NCBI GenBank assembly: GCA_016764035.1
Contig: JAESSQ010000008.1
Coordinates: 1-9,938, forward strand
DNA: 9,938 nucleotides
Reading direction: 5' to 3'
Origin: Gammaproteobacteria bacterium
Lineage (GTDB): Bacteria > Pseudomonadota > Gammaproteobacteria > SZUA-229
Shown one piece after another: positions 6,876 through 9,938 of this stretch. A program made the position numbers and the translations under genes. The notes beneath the pieces were generated by a model, which was not told the DNA's origin, did no database searches, and saw only the letters and a list, made by a program, of their open reading frames with translations. How positions within the stretch are numbered: position 1 is the first letter of the stretch; each line of letters opens with the position of its first letter.

Positions 6876-8141
6876 ATGAAAAAATTGAATGCATTTTATG
6901 CACAATCTGGCGGTGTCACCGCGGTAATAAATGCTTCTGCATGTGGCGTTATCGAAACGGCACGCAAACATAAAGACAAAATTGGAAAAATATACGCTGG
7001 TAATAATGGCATCATCGGCGCGTTAACCGAAGAACTGATCGATACCAGTAAAGAAACAAAAACAACTATCGCTGGTTTACGCAGCACACCCTCAGGTGCT
7101 TTTGGCTCCTGTCGATTCAAGCTTAAAAGTCTGGAAGAAAATAAAGCTGAATACGAACGCTTAATCGAAGTATTTAAAGCACACAACATCGGTTATTTCT
7201 TCTACAACGGCGGCGGCGATTCTGCTGATACCTGTTTGAAAATTTCTCAAATAGGTAAAAAAATGGGCTACCCGATTACAGCCGTTCATGTACCCAAGAC
7301 CGTTGATAACGATTTACCGATTACGGATAACTGCCCAGGGTTCGGCTCGGTGGCAAAATACATTGCCATTTCAACTATGGAAGCAAGCTATGACGTTGAG
7401 TCTATGTGCAAGACCTCGACCAAAGTATTCGTACTCGAAGTTATGGGGCGCCATGCTGGCTGGATCGCCGCTGCAGGCGCTATGGCATCAACCGATGATC
7501 ATGAAATCCCTATCATCGTGTTATTTCCCGAAGTTAAATTCGATCAGAAAAAATTCATCAAAGCCGTAGATAAAAAAGTTAAAAAATTCGGTTACTGCTC
7601 TGTCGTAGTATCCGAAGGTGTCGCCTGGCCAAATGGTAAATTCCTTGCAGAAACTGGCCTGAAAGATGCGTTTGGTCACAGTCAGTTAGGTGGTGCTGCG
7701 CCCGTTATTGCAGGCATGGTACAAAAAGAACTAGGCTATAAATATCATTGGGCGGTAGCTGACTATATGCAACGCGCTGCACGTCATATCGCTTCGAAGT
7801 CTGATGTTGCACAAGCTTATGCAACGGGCAAAGCCGCTGTTGAATACGCGATTAAAGGTCACAATGCTGTCATGCCAGCCATCAAACGCGTCAGCAATAA
7901 ACCATACAAATGGAAGATTGAAATGGCGCCTCTGAAAAAAGTGGCAAATGTTGAGAAAATGATGCCGAAAAATTTCATTACCAAAGATGGTTTTGGTATC
8001 ACTAAAAAGTGTCGTGAATATTTAGAGCCACTAATAAGAGGCGAAGATTACCCGGCATACAAGAAAAACGGCTTACCAAAATATGTACAACTAAAACGTG
8101 TCATGGTGGCTAAGAAATGTCCCGAATTCAAAATAAAATAA
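6876..8141 (+). CDS. pfp: Pyrophosphate-dependent 6-phosphofructokinase
   Basis: This 421-residue PFK-family protein starts with a Rossmann-like AQSGGVTAVINAS. The discriminating positions read as PPi-type: Asp115 in NGGGDSADT stands where ATP-PFK has the second Gly of GGDGS, and Lys141 in PKTVDNDLP replaces the Gly of PGTIDND. Catalytic Asp144 and Asp146 and the substrate loop EVMGRHAGW are present. At ~420 residues it is longer than ATP-PfkA (~320) and fits the longer PPi-PFK clade. The enzyme reversibly interconverts fructose 6-phosphate + PPi and fructose 1,6-bisphosphate + Pi in the cytoplasm. In Methylococcus and sulfur-oxidising symbionts, related enzymes are reported or proposed to also act on sedoheptulose and ribulose phosphates. 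A good ribosome site (TGAGG) supports the ATG. Adenylate kinase and H+-PPase downstream support PPi use. One oddity is the Gly in place of Asp just before Asp115. Confidence 0.92.
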   Translation: MKKLNAFYAQSGGVTAVINASACGVIETARKHKDKIGKIYAGNNGIIGALTEELIDTSKETKTTIAGLRSTPSGAFGSCRFKLKSLEENKAEYERLIEVFKAHNIGYFFYNGGGDSADTCLKISQIGKKMGYPITAVHVPKTVDNDLPITDNCPGFGSVAKYIAISTMEASYDVESMCKTSTKVFVLEVMGRHAGWIAAAGAMASTDDHEIPIIVLFPEVKFDQKKFIKAVDKKVKKFGYCSVVVSEGVAWPNGKFLAETGLKDAFGHSQLGGAAPVIAGMVQKELGYKYHWAVADYMQRAARHIASKSDVAQAYATGKAAVEYAIKGHNAVMPAIKRVSNKPYKWKIEMAPLKKVANVEKMMPKNFITKDGFGITKKCREYLEPLIRGEDYPAYKKNGLPKYVQLKRVMVAKKCPEFKIK

Positions 8142-8214
8142 ATACTAATCAAATTGATGACACGCACAAGGGTAAAACACGCGACTGCCGCTCGCCAAAT
8201 AAATGAATTATGGG

Positions 8215-8246
8215 GCAGCAAGTAGATTTACTCGCTGCGTAATTTT
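8215..8246 (+). terminator. Possible weak intrinsic terminator between pfp and adk
   Basis: GCAGCAAGTA (8215-8224) pairs with TACTCGCTGC (8229-8238) around GATT, with one A-C mismatch in ten. It is followed by GTAATTTT, so the T-run is short and displaced by four bases. It lies 73 nt after the pfp stop. It may end part of the pfp transcripts or protect the 3' end of the message; efficient termination is doubtful. Confidence 0.35.
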
Positions 8247-8335
8247 ACTGCACTTATTATCCGAATCAGCCAATTATGAATATTAAATTGTTTTTCACTA
8301 AATTATTACGATGCTTTTCACCCAAAAGAAACACG

Positions 8336-8992
8336 ATGAGAATAATGTTACTGGGTGGCCCTGGCGCCGGTAAAGGCACGCAAGCTGGATACATCACAAA
8401 AAAATATGGCATTCCTCAAATATCGACCGGGGATATGTTACGCGCTGCCGTGAAAGACGGCACACCGATGGGTCTGGAGGCCAAAAAAGTAATGGATGCA
8501 GGCGGTCTGGTCACCGATGAGATAATTCTTGGTCTGGTAAAAGATCGTCTCGCGAAAGATGATTGTGCCAATGGATTTTTGTTTGACGGCTTCCCTCGTA
8601 CATTACCGCAAGCCGATGCACTCAAAGAACAAGGCGTCGTGATTGATGCTGTTGTTGAAATCGATGTCGATGATGCAGAAATAATCAAACGCATGTCGGG
8701 GCGCCGCGTACATCTTGCTTCTGGCCGTACTTACCATCTTGTTTTCAACCCACCTAAAGTTGAGGGCAAGGATAATGAGACCGGTGAAGAGCTTATTCAG
8801 CGTGATGATGACCAGGAAGATACAGTGAAAAAACGTCTTGAGGTCTATCATGATCAAACAGAGCCGTTAATTACGTACTACAACGATTGGGCAAACTCCG
8901 GTGATGTTAAAGCGCCTAAATACCACAAGATTACTGGTATCGGCAGTGTCGAAGATATTCGAGACAATATATTCTCTTCCTTAGATAAATAA
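8336..8992 (+). CDS. adk: Adenylate kinase (non-zinc LID type)
   Basis: The protein reads MRIMLLGGPGAGKGTQ at its start, the classic Adk N-terminus and P-loop. It continues with STGDMLRAAV (NMP-binding region), GLVTDEII, FDGFPRTLPQA and GRRVHLASGRTYHLVFNPP leading into a long LID without zinc-binding cysteines, then RDDDQEDTVKKRL. From the ATG at 8336 it is 218 residues, the usual long bacterial Adk length. An in-frame ATG at 8276 would add 20 basic-hydrophobic residues (MNIKLFFTKL...), giving 238; neither ATG has a strong ribosome site, so I prefer 8336 on family length alone. It catalyses ATP + AMP = 2 ADP in the cytoplasm. Placement between pfp and hppA suggests a role in balancing AMP in a cell with heavy PPi and possibly APS metabolism (inference). 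Confidence 0.93.
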   Translation: MRIMLLGGPGAGKGTQAGYITKKYGIPQISTGDMLRAAVKDGTPMGLEAKKVMDAGGLVTDEIILGLVKDRLAKDDCANGFLFDGFPRTLPQADALKEQGVVIDAVVEIDVDDAEIIKRMSGRRVHLASGRTYHLVFNPPKVEGKDNETGEELIQRDDDQEDTVKKRLEVYHDQTEPLITYYNDWANSGDVKAPKYHKITGIGSVEDIRDNIFSSLDK

Positions 8993-9060
8993 ATAGTACA
9001 CCGTCTAAATACAATAAAGTTTATCATCAACTTTTAACTATAATTGACGAATGACGACTA

Positions 9061-9085
9061 TTCCCGCATAGTTGGCGGAAATTTT
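9061..9085 (+). terminator. Weak terminator-like hairpin after adk
   Basis: TTCC(C)GC at 9061-9067 can pair with GCGGAA at 9075-9080 with one bulged C and a 7-nt loop, followed by ATTTT. It lies about 70 nt after the adk stop and just before the likely hppA promoter, a sensible place for termination, but the stem is only six pairs. Confidence 0.25.
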
Positions 9086-9091
9086 AAGAAC

Positions 9092-9118
9092 TTGTCATAA
9101 TAAAAAGATTGTGATAAT
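9092..9118 (+). promoter_or_regulatory. Likely sigma-70-type promoter for hppA
   Basis: TTGTCA (9092-9097) differs from the -35 consensus at one base. GATAAT (9113-9118) differs from the -10 consensus at one base and is preceded by an extended -10 TG (9110-9111). The 15-nt spacer is short, which weakens the call. Transcription would start near 9125, leaving a leader of about 60 nt before hppA. Confidence 0.42.
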
Positions 9119-9186
9119 TAAAAACACATGCGTCTTAAACGCGACGTAGCACCAACAATTTATACAACTCACTCAGGGGACTTTAA

Positions 9187-9938
9187 ATGACAATTACGTG
9201 GATACTTGCACTGGCCTTTATGGGTCTCGGTATTGCTTTTTACTTTACGACCAAAGTTAAAAGCGTTCCTATTGATCTTGGCATTGATGATGAGGATCTA
9301 AAAGCCCGTCTAATCAAAATACACTCCGCCATCCAAAAAGGCGCCATGGCGTTCCTGAAACAGGAATACAAGTTCATGGCCATTTTTATGGTGGTATTTG
9401 CCATTATCATCGTCCTGTTTATCGATGACCACCATACCGACTACGTTAATGAGGGCATCTATACCGCGCTGGCTTTTCTGTTTGGCGCCATCATCTCTAT
9501 CGCCTCCGGCTATATCGGTATGAAAATAGCCACGGTCGGTAATGTAAGAACTACCGTATCGGCTAATCAAAGCCTGGCTGCCGCATTTAAAGTTGCCGTG
9601 AGTTCAGGCGCCGTCATGGGCTTCACCCTGGTAAGCCTGGCTACCATAGGCCTGATTGTTGTCTATGTGGTCTTAAAAGCCATCATGCCTGAACAATTAC
9701 CCACGCACGTACTGATGGAAGTTATCGCTGGATTTGGACTCGGTGGCTCATCCATTGCATTGTTCGCCAGAGTTGGCGGCGGTATCTTCACTAAAGCTGC
9801 CGATGTAGGCGCAGATTTAGTCGGCAAGGTAGAAGCCGGCATTCCGGAAGAGGACCCACGAAACCCTGCTGTAATCGCTGATAACGTGGGCGACAATGTT
9901 GGTGATGTTGCGGGTATGGGCGCAGACCTGTTTGGCTC
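9187..9938 (+). CDS. hppA: Membrane-bound proton-translocating pyrophosphatase, N-terminal part (3' end missing)
   Basis: The frame from ATG 9187 stays open to the window end (250 full codons). Four membrane segments are readable near residues 1-22, 64-80, 93-111 and 140-165, then ADVGADLVGKVEAGIPEEDP and NPAVIADNVGDNVGDVAG, the substrate-binding loop signature of membrane pyrophosphatases (DVGADLVGKVE and DNVGDNVGD). The family is usually 650-800 residues, so about a third is present. The enzyme couples PPi hydrolysis to H+ (or Na+) pumping across the cytoplasmic membrane. The residue that separates K+-dependent from K+-independent types lies beyond the window, so ion type is undecided; H+ is assumed from relatives beside pfp. 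A strong ribosome site AGGGGA (9175-9180) supports the start. The 194-nt gap after adk contains its probable own promoter. Confidence 0.95.
   Translation, partial: MTITWILALAFMGLGIAFYFTTKVKSVPIDLGIDDEDLKARLIKIHSAIQKGAMAFLKQEYKFMAIFMVVFAIIIVLFIDDHHTDYVNEGIYTALAFLFGAIISIASGYIGMKIATVGNVRTTVSANQSLAAAFKVAVSSGAVMGFTLVSLATIGLIVVYVVLKAIMPEQLPTHVLMEVIAGFGLGGSSIALFARVGGGIFTKAADVGADLVGKVEAGIPEEDPRNPAVIADNVGDNVGDVAGMGADLFG

Noticed and set aside
9310..9896. Two minus-strand frames inside hppA
   Set aside because: Both are antisense to the conserved pyrophosphatase sequence and show no family resemblance.

Overview
The window most likely comes from a sulfur-oxidising gammaproteobacterium of moderate to low GC content. 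The left edge is the 3' end of a reverse dissimilatory sulfite reductase (rDsr) cluster in the order dsrO-dsrP-dsrN-dsrR. This is the distal gene order known from Allochromatium vinosum. DsrR here is an IscA-fold protein with no cysteine, and dsrN/dsrR are known as markers of oxidative rather than reductive Dsr. No reading frame in the window can be assigned to dsrS, the last gene of the A. vinosum cluster.

Region by region: 1-3607 holds partial dsrO (electron-transfer ferredoxin), dsrP (NrfD-type membrane quinone protein), dsrN (glutamine-dependent siroheme amidase) and dsrR, whose start overlaps the dsrN stop as ATGA. From 3626 to 5491, only 18 nt after dsrR, comes a soluble NarX-like GAF histidine kinase followed by a NarL/FixJ response regulator. 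Positions 5492-5677 carry an imperfect inverted repeat with 10-bp tandem units. A single-domain rhodanese (5678-6160) faces a small leftward S24/LexA-fold protein (6175-6504) that has neither a DNA-binding domain nor the catalytic lysine. A 371-bp non-coding stretch (6505-6875) separates this divergently from the next block and contains nested hairpins.

From 6876 to the right edge the genes form a pyrophosphate/adenylate module: PPi-type phosphofructokinase, adenylate kinase and the N-terminal third or so of a membrane proton-pumping pyrophosphatase. PPi-PFK beside H+-PPase is known from Methylococcus and from chemosynthetic gammaproteobacterial symbionts, where a PPi-saving Calvin cycle has been proposed.

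How the parts may work together (inference): DsrMKJOP and DsrAB oxidise stored or imported sulfur to sulfite. If sulfite is then oxidised by AprAB and Sat (outside this window), that route consumes AMP and PPi and yields ATP. Adenylate kinase, PPi-PFK and H+-PPase all act on those same pools. The rhodanese could belong to sulfane-sulfur delivery, and the two-component pair is a candidate regulator of sulfur or nitrate respiration. I see no tRNA, rRNA, CRISPR array, insertion sequence or phage gene.
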